Both the position numbers and the translations under genes were made by a program. A stretch of 64,000 nucleotides of DNA from Filomicrobium insigne (lineage in GTDB: Bacteria; Pseudomonadota; Alphaproteobacteria; Rhizobiales; Hyphomicrobiaceae): contig NZ_FNJC01000002.1 of the NCBI RefSeq assembly GCF_900104305.1, positions 744,001 to 808,000 of the forward strand, read 5' to 3'. Every line of letters begins with the position of its first letter. The stretch's first letter is position 1. Below are positions 43,875-52,456 of this stretch, in pieces. The notes beneath the pieces were generated by a model. That model saw nothing but the letters and a program-made list of their open reading frames with translations, made no database searches and had not been told where the DNA came from.

Positions 43875-44018
43875 AGACATCCCCTCCGCTGCGCTTCGCT
43901 ACTCTCGGAAGCGAGAATTGATTTTTCAGACTCTTACGGTGACAGCAATTTTGTCCTCTCAACTGCCACGCACGCAGACTAAACAGCTACTCAAAACCAA
44001 ATCAAGAGATAAATTCAA

Positions 44019-44030
44019 ATATGCGCATAT
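44019..44030. promoter_or_regulatory. Candidate SoxR operator in the soxY-soxS intergenic region
   Basis: ATATGCGCATAT is a perfect 12-bp palindrome in AT-rich flanks, the type of site ArsR-family repressors use. It lies 90 bases upstream of soxS and 145 upstream of soxY. Closer to soxS, CGAACT is repeated three times (44082, 44093, 44101). Confidence 0.5.
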
Positions 44031-44119
44031 ATTGCAACGCACCATCCCTGCTTGAAAATGTGCGCGGCCCAACTCAACTTACGAACTATCTTCGAACTCC
44101 CGAACTATGCGAGGTTGAA

Positions 44120-44512
44120 TTGAAGCTTTTGGCTGCCGCCTTGGCGCTGATGCTATCGTTTGCTGCCCTTGGACCGGCTAAAGCCGCTGAACTCGTGATG
44201 TTCGAGGAAGACGGTTGCGGCTGGTGCGCGCGCTGGAATAACGAAATCGGCGTCATATATCCGAATACGGAGGAGGGTCGCATCGCGCCTTTGCGCCGCG
44301 TGGACATCCATGATCAACGCCCTGACGATCTCGCCAAAATTACCGCGGTAACGTTTTCTCCCACGTTCATCGTGTTTCAAGACGGCAAGGAATATGGAAG
44401 GATTGTTGGGTATCCAGGTCAGGATTTCTTCTGGCCGATGCTTCAGGATATCCTGTCGTCCCTTCCCTCCACTGAGGACGCCGCCGCTGCGAACTTGAGG
44501 ATGAAAGAATAA
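44120..44512 (+). CDS. soxS: SoxS, periplasmic thiol-disulfide protein
   Basis: This protein of about 130 residues has a signal peptide (LKLLAAALALMLSFAALGPA, cleavage near KAA-E). A thioredoxin-like domain has the redox motif EDGCGWCARW (about 35-44) and cis-Pro in TFSPTFIVFQDGKEYG. SoxS reduces and reactivates SoxY in Paracoccus. TTG 44120 with GAGG five bases before is the best start; no ATG is available in frame nearby. The stop overlaps the soxR start codon by one base (TAATG). Confidence 0.85.
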   Translation: MKLLAAALALMLSFAALGPAKAAELVMFEEDGCGWCARWNNEIGVIYPNTEEGRIAPLRRVDIHDQRPDDLAKITAVTFSPTFIVFQDGKEYGRIVGYPGQDFFWPMLQDILSSLPSTEDAAAANLRMKE

Positions 44513-44856
44513 TGTCGTCTCCTGATCCAGACGTTCTTCCAGACAAGCAGCTTGACGAGATGGCGGAAAGCGCCAAACAGGCGACCGCTCTGCTGAAGGC
44601 GCTTGCCCATGAAGGCAGGCTCATGATCCTCTGCCACATCTCCAGTGGCGAAAAGACCGTTACGGAACTGGAAGAGTTATTAGGGCAGAACCAGCCGGCT
44701 GTGTCCCAGCAGTTGGCACGCCTGCGTGAGGAAGGGATCATTGAAGCCCGCCGCGTTGGCCGCACGATCTACTATTCGCTCGCCGATGGCCGCGCACGCG
44801 CTGTTCTCGAACTGGTCTATGATCTCTTCTGCGCGAAGGCAGATCGATCATCCTGA
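44512..44856 (+). CDS. soxR: SoxR, ArsR-family sulfur-responsive repressor
   Basis: The 114-residue winged-helix protein has the ArsR core (ALLKALAHEGRLMILCHISS, then LLGQNQPAVSQQLARLREEG). Its two Cys fall at positions 41 and 107, the same positions as the persulfide-sensing pair of SqrR; BigR and SoxR have an equivalent pair. A Cys-Cys tetrasulfide or persulfide on these should release DNA when reactive sulfur is present, derepressing the divergent sox operon. It is translationally coupled to soxS. Confidence 0.92.
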   Translation: MSSPDPDVLPDKQLDEMAESAKQATALLKALAHEGRLMILCHISSGEKTVTELEELLGQNQPAVSQQLARLREEGIIEARRVGRTIYYSLADGRARAVLELVYDLFCAKADRSS

Positions 44857-44875
44857 AAACTGATCTGGTATCAGC

Positions 44876-46492
44876 TCACTGAACACCGATAAGCCGGTCA
44901 ACGGGCGCGAAATCATCCCGCAGCACAATGGGCGAAAGCATCCTAGACATCTGCGATGTCTCAAGCCGTTCAAAATTCACACCTTCCGAATGCCGGGCTG
45001 GCAAATCTCCGGCCGGAGTTGCCTTCGCTAGCCCCGCGACCACAAACGTGGCGCGCTCACCAGCCTCATCGGAGCGCCAAAGCTCGACGATCGGAAAGTG
45101 CTCCGCAAGGCTAGCGACAACGGACAGCGCCATACGGGGATGTTCCCGATGATCGACGACGTTCATCAGATAGATGCCTCCATCGCGCAAACGCGACCGA
45201 ACTTGTCCGAAAAATTCCGACGTCACCAGATGCTGCGGGACGGTGATGTCATGAAAAGCATCGCCAACCACAACGTCGAACTGATCAGCCGGCATACTTA
45301 CGAGCACGCTCCGCGCATCACCGTGCCGAATTGTCAATCTCGGATCAGGCTTGAGCCAAAGATGCGTTATCGCAACTTCGGTAACGGCAGGATCGACTTC
45401 CGCCACTGTTATCTCCACGTCCCTCCGGGCAGCCAGCCACGCCCGCGGTATTGTGTAGGCGCCGCCGCCAATAAAGAACGCGCGAAACGGTGACCTCTCA
45501 CCGACATGAATACGCATGAGCGTATCCTGCAGATCCGCATAGGGCGAAACGAGTCCGCCCGGAAAATCCCTCAGGTTTATACCGTGCGCCAAATGGTCGA
45601 GAACAAGCACCTTTGCTGGCACACCAATTTCGCCAGAAACATTCTCAACGCGGATGCAGTAATAATCGCTTTCGACGATGCAGACGCGCGCAAACACTCC
45701 CGTCCATTGACCAGCAAACGCAACGGCACCCCAACCCAAAAGTATGACGAACGAAACTAGACGTTCCTTGGCCGCCCCTCCTCGCCTACTGATGAAGAGA
45801 GACGCCGCCATAACGCAGTACAGGGCCGAAACGAGAAGTAGCGTCCAAACTGTCCCAAGCCACGAAATGAAAATGAACCCTGCGGCCAGTGTTCCGAGAA
45901 TGCTGCCCGCCGCACCCACGGCGTAAAAACCTCCCAGGATCGCGCCGGCCTTGGTCGGCTCATCGTCGATCGCGAGCTTCGTCAGAACCGGAGATGCGAT
46001 CCCGACAAAAAGGCTTGGAAGGAAAAAAAGCGCGAACGTAATAATCAGAATTGTCGCGACAGGCGGGAGGCTCAGGTTGATCACCGGGCCTGTAATAATC
46101 CGGATCAAAAAAATACTTACAAGCGCACTGCCACCCGCGAGCAAGAGACTCCAGGCGACATCGGATTGCGCCCGTCCCCCCGCGCGCTGAGCAATCTGCC
46201 CTCCAATCCAGTGGCCGATTGAAAAGCCTGCCAGCACGACCGCGATAATCGCCGTCCAGGTGTAAAGAGACATTCCAAGATAAGGAGCGATCATGCGCCC
46301 CGCGACGATCTCCACAACGAGACCGCATGCTGCGCTTAACCCCACAAGAATGAGGTAGAAGAACCTCCGCGCGCGTATACTCAAGGCAGCTCGCCCATAT
46401 AAGCGACGAAGACTGACAAAGCATTGAGCATCACGCGAATCCACCCCAACTCTGCTGCAAACATACGATTGGCATTCGCCCTCGTGACCCAT
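44876..46492 (-). CDS. Fused membrane / spermidine-synthase-like protein
   Basis: The N-terminal half (about residues 40-260) is a bundle of seven or eight helices (FFYLILVGLSAACGLVVEIV, then GRMIAPYLGMSLYTWTAIIA). The C-terminal half (about 285-530) is a spermidine-synthase-like methyltransferase fold with GGGAYTIPRAWL and VEITVAEVDPAVTEVA, then VVVGDAFHDITVPQHL. Such fusions are common in proteobacteria; polyamine synthesis is doubtful and the true reaction is unknown. The first 36 residues look untypical; TTG at 46384 may be the true start. It converges on soxR. Confidence 0.85.
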   Translation of the reverse strand: MGHEGECQSYVCSRVGVDSRDAQCFVSLRRLYGRAALSIRARRFFYLILVGLSAACGLVVEIVAGRMIAPYLGMSLYTWTAIIAVVLAGFSIGHWIGGQIAQRAGGRAQSDVAWSLLLAGGSALVSIFLIRIITGPVINLSLPPVATILIITFALFFLPSLFVGIASPVLTKLAIDDEPTKAGAILGGFYAVGAAGSILGTLAAGFIFISWLGTVWTLLLVSALYCVMAASLFISRRGGAAKERLVSFVILLGWGAVAFAGQWTGVFARVCIVESDYYCIRVENVSGEIGVPAKVLVLDHLAHGINLRDFPGGLVSPYADLQDTLMRIHVGERSPFRAFFIGGGAYTIPRAWLAARRDVEITVAEVDPAVTEVAITHLWLKPDPRLTIRHGDARSVLVSMPADQFDVVVGDAFHDITVPQHLVTSEFFGQVRSRLRDGGIYLMNVVDHREHPRMALSVVASLAEHFPIVELWRSDEAGERATFVVAGLAKATPAGDLPARHSEGVNFERLETSQMSRMLSPIVLRDDFAPVDRLIGVQ

Positions 46493-46590
46493 TAAATGGC
46501 AAACGCGGTTCAGGTGAACATTGCGTCAACCGTAAGTGTCACCGAATATCCAGCAGCATGTCGCCGTTTGCAATATGAGGGAGCCCAACG

Positions 46591-47556
46591 ATGTCCCGAG
46601 ATCGTAATAAGCCTGAAAATGCCGGGGAAACGCTTGCATGCAACCGTCGGAAGTTTGTCATCGGAGCCGGCGCCGTCACCACACTCGCAGCCACAGGGTT
46701 TCCCTTCCCAACCGCAGCCGCGGAAACAATCAAGTTCGGCGAGTTCGAGATCCTGCCACTGAGCGACGGCCACCTGATGCTACCCGCACGCCTTTTCGCC
46801 CCGAATGCTGAGGAAAGCGCACGCGCCGCAGCCTTCGCCGCTGCGGGCCACAAAGGGGATCAAATCCGCCGCCCACTAAACGTAACTCTTATTCGCAACG
46901 GCGATGAGCAGATCCTGGTCGACGTTGGCTCGGGACCACGCTTCATGGCCACAGCCGGCAAGCTTATCGACGATGTCGATGCGAACGGCATCGACCGCGA
47001 AGCCATAACAACCGTTGTCTTCACGCACGCGCATCCCGACCACATTTGGGGAACCACGGATGACTTTGACGAACTCGTCTTTCCAAACGCGCGCTATCTG
47101 ATTTCCGAGGAAGAGTACAATTACTGGATGGCCGACGACATCCTGTCCAAATTGCCCGAAGATCGTCAAGGGTTTGCAACCGGCGCGCAACGCAACATCG
47201 ATGCGGTCAAGGACAAGCTGGAAACCTTTAAACCGGGGGCAGATGTCGTCACCGGTGTAACCACTCTGGAAACCGGCGGCCACACGCCCGGCCACATCTC
47301 ACTTGAAATCAGCCAAGGCAACGAGTCCTTCATCGTGCTCGGCGATGCGCTCACCCACCATATCGTCTCGTTCCAACATCCAGACTGGATTTCAGGAAAC
47401 GATCACGAGCCGGAACGGGCAATCAAAACTCGTCAGAAGCTATTGGACAAAATGGCCAACGAAAAAACGCGTCTTATCGGATACCACTTGCCCGATCCCG
47501 GCGTCGGTCGCGTGGAACGCGACGGAACCGCGTACAAATATGTAAGCGAAAGCTGA
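46591..47556 (+). CDS. Tat-exported metallo-beta-lactamase-fold hydrolase
   Basis: The 321-residue protein has a twin-arginine signal (CNRRKFVIGAGAVTTLAA, about 21-38) and an MBL domain. Metal ligands are visible in VVFTHAHPDHIWG (about 142-154), TGGHTPGHISLEI (His near 231) and LGDALTHHIVS. Distant members include SoxH and quorum-quenching lactonases, so a sulfur role is possible because of location but unproven. The periplasmic location is from the signal. Confidence 0.9.
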   Translation: MSRDRNKPENAGETLACNRRKFVIGAGAVTTLAATGFPFPTAAAETIKFGEFEILPLSDGHLMLPARLFAPNAEESARAAAFAAAGHKGDQIRRPLNVTLIRNGDEQILVDVGSGPRFMATAGKLIDDVDANGIDREAITTVVFTHAHPDHIWGTTDDFDELVFPNARYLISEEEYNYWMADDILSKLPEDRQGFATGAQRNIDAVKDKLETFKPGADVVTGVTTLETGGHTPGHISLEISQGNESFIVLGDALTHHIVSFQHPDWISGNDHEPERAIKTRQKLLDKMANEKTRLIGYHLPDPGVGRVERDGTAYKYVSES

Positions 47557-47589
47557 GCAACAACCGTGCGGTGCAAAGAGGTTGTGCTG

Positions 47590-48720
47590 CTAGAACACAC
47601 AACCTCGCGCCGTAACTGGCCAGATCTCTTGAACTGTGCCATCGCCCTCGGCCATCCCACGCACACCGATAAAAAAGTCGTGCTGGTTGGCCGTTGGATC
47701 GACATGACTGGGCACGATCAGAATTTTCTCACCTAGGTCAGGAAGGGCCGAGTCCAGTTCCGCAACCAGGCAACCGTGCTCGTCTGAAGGCCGCTCATAG
47801 CGAACACCCGGACGATCAAACGGGACCGGCATACCCGAGTCGATAGGCAGCACTTTATGCCCGGCATCCACCACAGCCTGACCAACGCTGGTACGGCTCA
47901 TGACGATCGCCCAAACAAACATGGCGTGCTCAAATTTGGGAACATCGCCACCCGCCGGGGTATTGCGAGCATAGTCGGCATCCATAAAAGCGTAGGACCC
48001 CGGTTGCAGCTCATTCCACACGCCGCTCATACCGTCGAATGCGAAGGAACCCGTTCCGGCGCCCCCGACAGTTTCGCACTCAAGCCCAATATCGCGAAGC
48101 GCCGCAATGGTCTGCGCGGTAACATCACCCGCACGCGCCGCACGCGCCTTGCGTTCATCCGGATCGCGGACATGCTGCGTAATTCCGTCATAAGACTGTA
48201 AGCCCGCAAAACGCAGGCCATCCGCCTGCGCAACAGCTGCACCCAGCCGAACTGCAGGGTCGCCCGGCTCAACACCGCAACGGTTCCCGCCGATATTGAT
48301 TTCAACAAGCACATCTATTGTTGCGCCAGCAGCATGCATCGCCTCAGACAAATCTCTGATTTGCCGGATATCGTCGACACACACACCCATACGCGCTCGT
48401 AGCGCCAATTGCGCCAGCGCCTCTAGTTTCGTGCGCCCGACGACCTCGTTGCTGATCAGCACATTAGTTATGCCAGCATCCACCATCACCTCGGCTTCCG
48501 AGACCTTCTGGCAGCAGACACCGACGGCTCCGAGCGCCATTTGTCGATGCGCGATCGCGGGGCATTTGTGAGATTTTGCATGTGGGCGCAATCGCACGTT
48601 CTTGCTTTTGGCCCAATCCGCCATCGTCTGGAGATTGCGCTCAAACGCATCGAGATCGAGGATCAAAGCAGGGGTATCGACGTCTGCAAGCGGAATACCA
48701 AGCCGTGCTGGTGCGCGCAT
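47590..48720 (-). CDS. PLP-dependent 3-hydroxyaspartate / D-threonine aldolase-like enzyme
   Basis: This 376-residue alanine-racemase-fold enzyme has DVDTPALILDLDAFERNL at its start. The PLP lysine lies in RPHAKSHK (45-52), with VGVCCQKVSEAEVM (about 67-80). The C-terminal metal site is SDEHG and VPSHVDPTANQHD. The same landmarks occur in D-threonine aldolase, D-3-hydroxyaspartate aldolase and BhcC of the beta-hydroxyaspartate cycle, which join or split glycine and glyoxylate; a DSD1-type D-serine dehydratase is the alternative. It is the last gene of the seven-gene operon, 75 bases after the HbpS-like gene. Confidence 0.88.
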   Translation of the reverse strand: MRAPARLGIPLADVDTPALILDLDAFERNLQTMADWAKSKNVRLRPHAKSHKCPAIAHRQMALGAVGVCCQKVSEAEVMVDAGITNVLISNEVVGRTKLEALAQLALRARMGVCVDDIRQIRDLSEAMHAAGATIDVLVEINIGGNRCGVEPGDPAVRLGAAVAQADGLRFAGLQSYDGITQHVRDPDERKARAARAGDVTAQTIAALRDIGLECETVGGAGTGSFAFDGMSGVWNELQPGSYAFMDADYARNTPAGGDVPKFEHAMFVWAIVMSRTSVGQAVVDAGHKVLPIDSGMPVPFDRPGVRYERPSDEHGCLVAELDSALPDLGEKILIVPSHVDPTANQHDFFIGVRGMAEGDGTVQEIWPVTARGCVF

Positions 48721-48795
48721 TTTCCAACGCTCTCTCTATGCTCGGCAATAGACAGCGGGCCGAGTCAACGTGTGACAGGACTAACTTTTCGAAAA

Positions 48796-49230
48796 TCAGT
48801 AAATGCGTGCGACGAAACCTGCCGCTTCTATGCCGGCCACAGCACAGGTCTCATCATTGTCGGATGTATCACCTGTAATGCCGACTGCACCAATGATTTC
48901 ACCGTCACTTGTCGTGATAAGCACACCACCAGGCACAGGAACCAGAGAGCCCCCAGCAAGTGCATTGACCGACTGAACGAAGAAAGGTTGTTTCTCCGCG
49001 CGCTCGAAGATCGCCCGCGAACCGATACCCAGATGAATAGCACCACGGGCTTTTCCTTGCGCCATCTCGGGTCGGAGCGTGCTCGTTCCATCTTGACGCG
49101 CCAGCGCCTTTAGGTGACCTCCTGCATCGAGCACCGCAACGGTGAGCGGCTTGAGCCCCAACTCCGCCGCCTTCTCCAATGCAACCGTGATGATACGATT
49201 GGACCTTTCAAGCGTCAGCGCCAAACTCAT
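48796..49230 (-). CDS. HbpS/GlcG-like (DUF336) protein
   Basis: This 144-residue protein is a complete HbpS-like domain: LTVAVLDAGGHLKALARQDG (about 29-48), PEMAQGKARGAIHLGIGSRA and VPVPGGVLITTSDGEIIGAV, then TGDTSDNDETCAVAGIEAAG. Members occur in glycolate (GlcG), propanediol and aromatic gene clusters and some bind heme; the exact role is unsettled. Its ATG overlaps the CoA-transferase stop by four bases. Confidence 0.9.
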   Translation of the reverse strand: MSLALTLERSNRIITVALEKAAELGLKPLTVAVLDAGGHLKALARQDGTSTLRPEMAQGKARGAIHLGIGSRAIFERAEKQPFFVQSVNALAGGSLVPVPGGVLITTSDGEIIGAVGITGDTSDNDETCAVAGIEAAGFVARIY

Positions 49231-50435
49231 GCGAGACTTTCCTCCTGGCGTGCCGCTCCGGCTCTAATCATGTCTTCGACTTCCGCTTGTGAATAGCCCG
49301 CTTCTAGCAAAACTTCACGCGTGTGCTGACCAAGGACGGGGGCAGCACGCTGCACACCGCCCGGCGTCTCCGAAAACTTTACCGGCAATCCGAGTGTGCG
49401 CACGGCACCAACTACCGGATGCGCAACCTCCGGCACCATATCTCGCGCCAGGGTTTGCGGATCGTTGTGCATTTCATCGATGCTCAGAACGGGCCCAGCA
49501 GGAATACCGGATGTTTCGAGAGCCTCGAGCCACTCAGCTGTCGAACGCGTCCTGAGAATGACGCTCAAGACGTATTCTAGAGCCTCCCGGTTGACGATGC
49601 GCTCAGCATTGGAAGCAAAACGCGGATCATCATTAAGCTCCGGCGCACCAAGAACATGCACCAGCCGTTCCCAGTTCGTCTGATTGGCTGCCCCAATATT
49701 GATCCAACCATCCGCGGTTTCGAAAGCCTGATAGGGCGCATTCATCGGGTGAGCTGAGCCCATCGGCCCCGGTGAGGAGCCCGTCGCGAACGTTATGGCC
49801 GACTGCCAGTAGGTCTGCGTAATGGCCGCCTCGAACAGCGATGTATCAACCTTCTGCCCTTCTCCCGTCTTAAGTTTGTGCGAATAAGCAGCAGCGATGC
49901 CCATCGCGAGCAGAATGCCCGCCGTGATGTCCGACACGGGCGCTCCGACCTTCACCGGCGGCCGCCCCGCGCCCTCGCCGGTAATCGACATCAAGCCACT
50001 CATGCCTTGGGCAATGAGATCAAAGCCTCCGCGATGGGCGTAGGGGCCGGTGCGTCCAAAGCCCGAGATTTCAGCGTAGATGAGACCCGGATTGAGCTTA
50101 CGCAGCTCCTCGTATCCCAGCCCAAGTTTCTCCATCGTTCCCAATCGATAGTTTTCGATGACAACGTCGGCATCACGCAAAAGTCGCCGCAGGACCTCAA
50201 GACCCTGTGCAGATTTGAGATCGAGAACGATGCCCCGCTTGTTGCGATTCATCATCATGAAAGCGGCGCTCTCGCCATTGATTGTCGGAGGCACAAAGCG
50301 ACGGGTATCGTCACCCTGAGCCTTCTCGACCTTGACGACGTCCGCTCCCATGTCGGCCAGCATCAATCCGGCAACAGGCCCCGCCATAATGTGAGCCAAC
50401 TCGATAACTCGACACCCCTGCAGCGGTCCTGACAT
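49227..50435 (-). CDS. Class III (CaiB/BaiF) CoA-transferase
   Basis: The 402-residue enzyme starts GCRVIELAHIMAGPVAGLML. The catalytic Asp of the class is at position 169 (GAPVSDITAGILLA), exactly where it is in FRC and CaiB. RGIVLDLKSAQGLEVLRRLL and DVVIENYRLGTMEKLGLGYE are typical. It would move CoA between a dicarboxylic or hydroxy acid and a donor in the cytoplasm; acids such as oxalate, malate, itaconate or carnitine are possible and sequence does not decide. It belongs to the operon between the TRAP genes and the HbpS-like gene. Confidence 0.92.
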   Translation of the reverse strand: MSGPLQGCRVIELAHIMAGPVAGLMLADMGADVVKVEKAQGDDTRRFVPPTINGESAAFMMMNRNKRGIVLDLKSAQGLEVLRRLLRDADVVIENYRLGTMEKLGLGYEELRKLNPGLIYAEISGFGRTGPYAHRGGFDLIAQGMSGLMSITGEGAGRPPVKVGAPVSDITAGILLAMGIAAAYSHKLKTGEGQKVDTSLFEAAITQTYWQSAITFATGSSPGPMGSAHPMNAPYQAFETADGWINIGAANQTNWERLVHVLGAPELNDDPRFASNAERIVNREALEYVLSVILRTRSTAEWLEALETSGIPAGPVLSIDEMHNDPQTLARDMVPEVAHPVVGAVRTLGLPVKFSETPGGVQRAAPVLGQHTREVLLEAGYSQAEVEDMIRAGAARQEESLA

Positions 50436-50483
50436 GTCTCACTCGCCTCCTGTGGTTATTGTCTTTGCGAGCACGTTGCAGTG

Positions 50484-51764
50484 TTAGCGGTAGAGATATT
50501 CAACCAAGAACATCGGAACAGCTGGCACATAGGTGCATAGAAGAAGAACCGCCAACAGCACGGCCACGAACGGGAGGTTGACCTTCGAGACTTCCCATAT
50601 ATTAGCCCGAGCCACGGCACACGCAGTTATGAGCACGCTTGCTACCGGTGGCGTTTGCTGTCCGATTGCCAAATTGAGCGTCACAACCAGCCCAAAGTGC
50701 ACCGGATCGATACCTGCTGCGTGTATGAGCGGAATCACGATCGGGATGACCAGAATGATCGCTGCGGCCGAGTGAAGGAAGAAGCCGATAATCAGGAAGA
50801 AAACGTTCATGATCAGCAGGATCAGATACTGGTTGGTCGTCATATCCAGTATCGCGGCCGCAATCTCCTGAGGGACCCGAGCCCGGGTCAGGAAGCCACC
50901 CATCAAAACCGAAGCTGCAACCAGCAGCATAACGATCGCCGTCTGCATACCGCCATCAAGCATCGCACGCTTCAGATGCTTGAAATCCATCTCGCGATAC
51001 CAAAGCCCCACGAGGAGCGCAGCGATCACGGCAAGTCCGGCCGCCTCAGTAGCTGTGACGAAGCCGCCGAAGATGCCACCCAGAATGATAACGGGCAACG
51101 AAAAGGCAGGAAGCGCGTCGATAAAGGTTTTGCGCAATCGCGGCATATTAAACGCTTCTTCGACCGGCAAATTGTACCGAAGCGCGAACATGTAGGCGAC
51201 GAACATCAACCCCGCAGCGCCAAGCAGCCCCGGCACGAAACCCGCAACGAATAGCTGTTCAACAGATGTGTTGGCGGACGTCGCGTAAAGGATCATCGGA
51301 ATCGACGGCGGAATGATAATGGCCAGCGAAGCCGAAGACGATGTAACCGCCGCCGCAAGCGGAGCTGAATAACCTCGCTTCTTCATTTGCGGAATGAGAA
51401 CGGAACCGAGCGCGGCCACGTCCGCAACGGCCGATCCCGAAATTTCCGCAAAGAACAGGGACACGCCGATGTTGACCATCGCCAAGCCACCGCGCACGAA
51501 ACCAATCAACGCAGTCACGAAGTTAATGAGACGGTCAGTAACACCGCCCGCGTTCATAATGGCACCAGCCAGAACAAACATCGGAATGGCAATCAGCGAA
51601 AACTTCGTTGAGCCGTCGTACATATCGAGAGCGACGGTGGGAAGACTGCTGACGCCTTCGGTCGCCAAAAGACCGATAATGCCCCCGACAGCGAGTGCGA
51701 CCGCAATCGGCACGTTGATGAAGATCAACGCAACAAGCGCGATGAAAATTGCAAGAATAAGCAT
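50484..51764 (-). CDS. dctM: TRAP transporter large permease DctM
   Basis: The 426-residue protein has about twelve helices, with DctM hallmarks LFFAEISGSAVADVAALGSV (about 103-122), IIPPSIPMILYA and LGAAGLMFVAYMFALRYNLP. TRAP transporters import organic acids with sodium, using a periplasmic binding protein. Its start is three bases after the dctQ stop. Confidence 0.95.
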   Translation of the reverse strand: MLILAIFIALVALIFINVPIAVALAVGGIIGLLATEGVSSLPTVALDMYDGSTKFSLIAIPMFVLAGAIMNAGGVTDRLINFVTALIGFVRGGLAMVNIGVSLFFAEISGSAVADVAALGSVLIPQMKKRGYSAPLAAAVTSSSASLAIIIPPSIPMILYATSANTSVEQLFVAGFVPGLLGAAGLMFVAYMFALRYNLPVEEAFNMPRLRKTFIDALPAFSLPVIILGGIFGGFVTATEAAGLAVIAALLVGLWYREMDFKHLKRAMLDGGMQTAIVMLLVAASVLMGGFLTRARVPQEIAAAILDMTTNQYLILLIMNVFFLIIGFFLHSAAAIILVIPIVIPLIHAAGIDPVHFGLVVTLNLAIGQQTPPVASVLITACAVARANIWEVSKVNLPFVAVLLAVLLLCTYVPAVPMFLVEYLYR

Positions 51765-51766
51765 GC

Positions 51767-52309
51767 CTATCGCGCCTTCGCTTTCTCGAGCTCAGATTTG
51801 ACGTCTTCTTCGATCTCTTCGTGCTCCAGCGACTTACCTGCCGCGGTCAAGCCCCAGTATTCAGGCAGGCTAAGAAGCTCGCAGATGATGAACAGCACTG
51901 CACCAACGGGAATGATCGACTGCGTGAATTGAACAGGCATCCAAGTCAGGGAGATAAGGGTTTCACCCTCCAAAACCTGAAGAACCTGCATGCCTGTGAG
52001 AGCAAGGATTGCAAAGAAGCCAACGACCGTGACTTCTGCCACCAACAAAGCCACCATCCGCAACGGCATGGGGATCAAAAGCAACACGGTATCGAAACCG
52101 ATATGCCTCCGTTTCAGCGCAGCGAGGGCCGCACCGTAATAGGTAATCCATGCGAGTAGGATTGCTGCGATCTCGTCGTACCAGGACAATGAGTCGCCAA
52201 CGATACGGAATGAAACGCCGACGATAACGACGACGGTCAAGGACACCATCAAAAGGATGGTCGCCCATTCCAAGACGAGTTCAAGGCCTCGTCGTACAGC
52301 ACTGATCAT
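51767..52309 (-). CDS. dctQ: TRAP transporter small permease DctQ
   Basis: This 180-residue, four-helix protein starts MISAVRRGLELVLEWATILL. The family motif SWYDEIAAILLAWITYYGAALA lies at about 40-60 with KRRHIGFDTVLLLIP. The C-terminus is an acidic/basic tail (HEEIEEDVKSELEKAKAR). The frame is open further upstream, but ATG 52309 matches family length. The gap to dctP holds a strong hairpin. Confidence 0.92.
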   Translation of the reverse strand: MISAVRRGLELVLEWATILLMVSLTVVVIVGVSFRIVGDSLSWYDEIAAILLAWITYYGAALAALKRRHIGFDTVLLLIPMPLRMVALLVAEVTVVGFFAILALTGMQVLQVLEGETLISLTWMPVQFTQSIIPVGAVLFIICELLSLPEYWGLTAAGKSLEHEEIEEDVKSELEKAKAR

Positions 52310-52410
52310 AGTGGAATGCTCTTCTCGCGATAATCGTGGAAGATGTGCCGCACGTACCGTTGAGCGTCCGGCGAACGAGACAAAGGCGCTCCTGGAAGGA
52401 ACAGTTTCGG

Positions 52411-52436
52411 ATTGGGCACGCGGCAGCGTGCCCAAT
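52411..52436 (-). promoter_or_regulatory. Intercistronic hairpin between dctP and dctQ
   Basis: ATTGGGCACGC and GCGTGCCCAAT pair perfectly over 11 bp around GGCA, starting 21 bases after the dctP stop. No T run follows, so it should not terminate fully; it may protect the dctP message from 3' exonucleases and set binding protein above permease levels. Confidence 0.7.
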
Positions 52437-52456
52437 CTCAGAAACTTCGCGCGAGT

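Noticed and set aside
44082-44110. Triple CGAACT direct repeat before soxS
   Set aside because: Spacing is irregular (11 and 8 bases) and the unit is short, so it may be chance; noted only beside the soxR operator.
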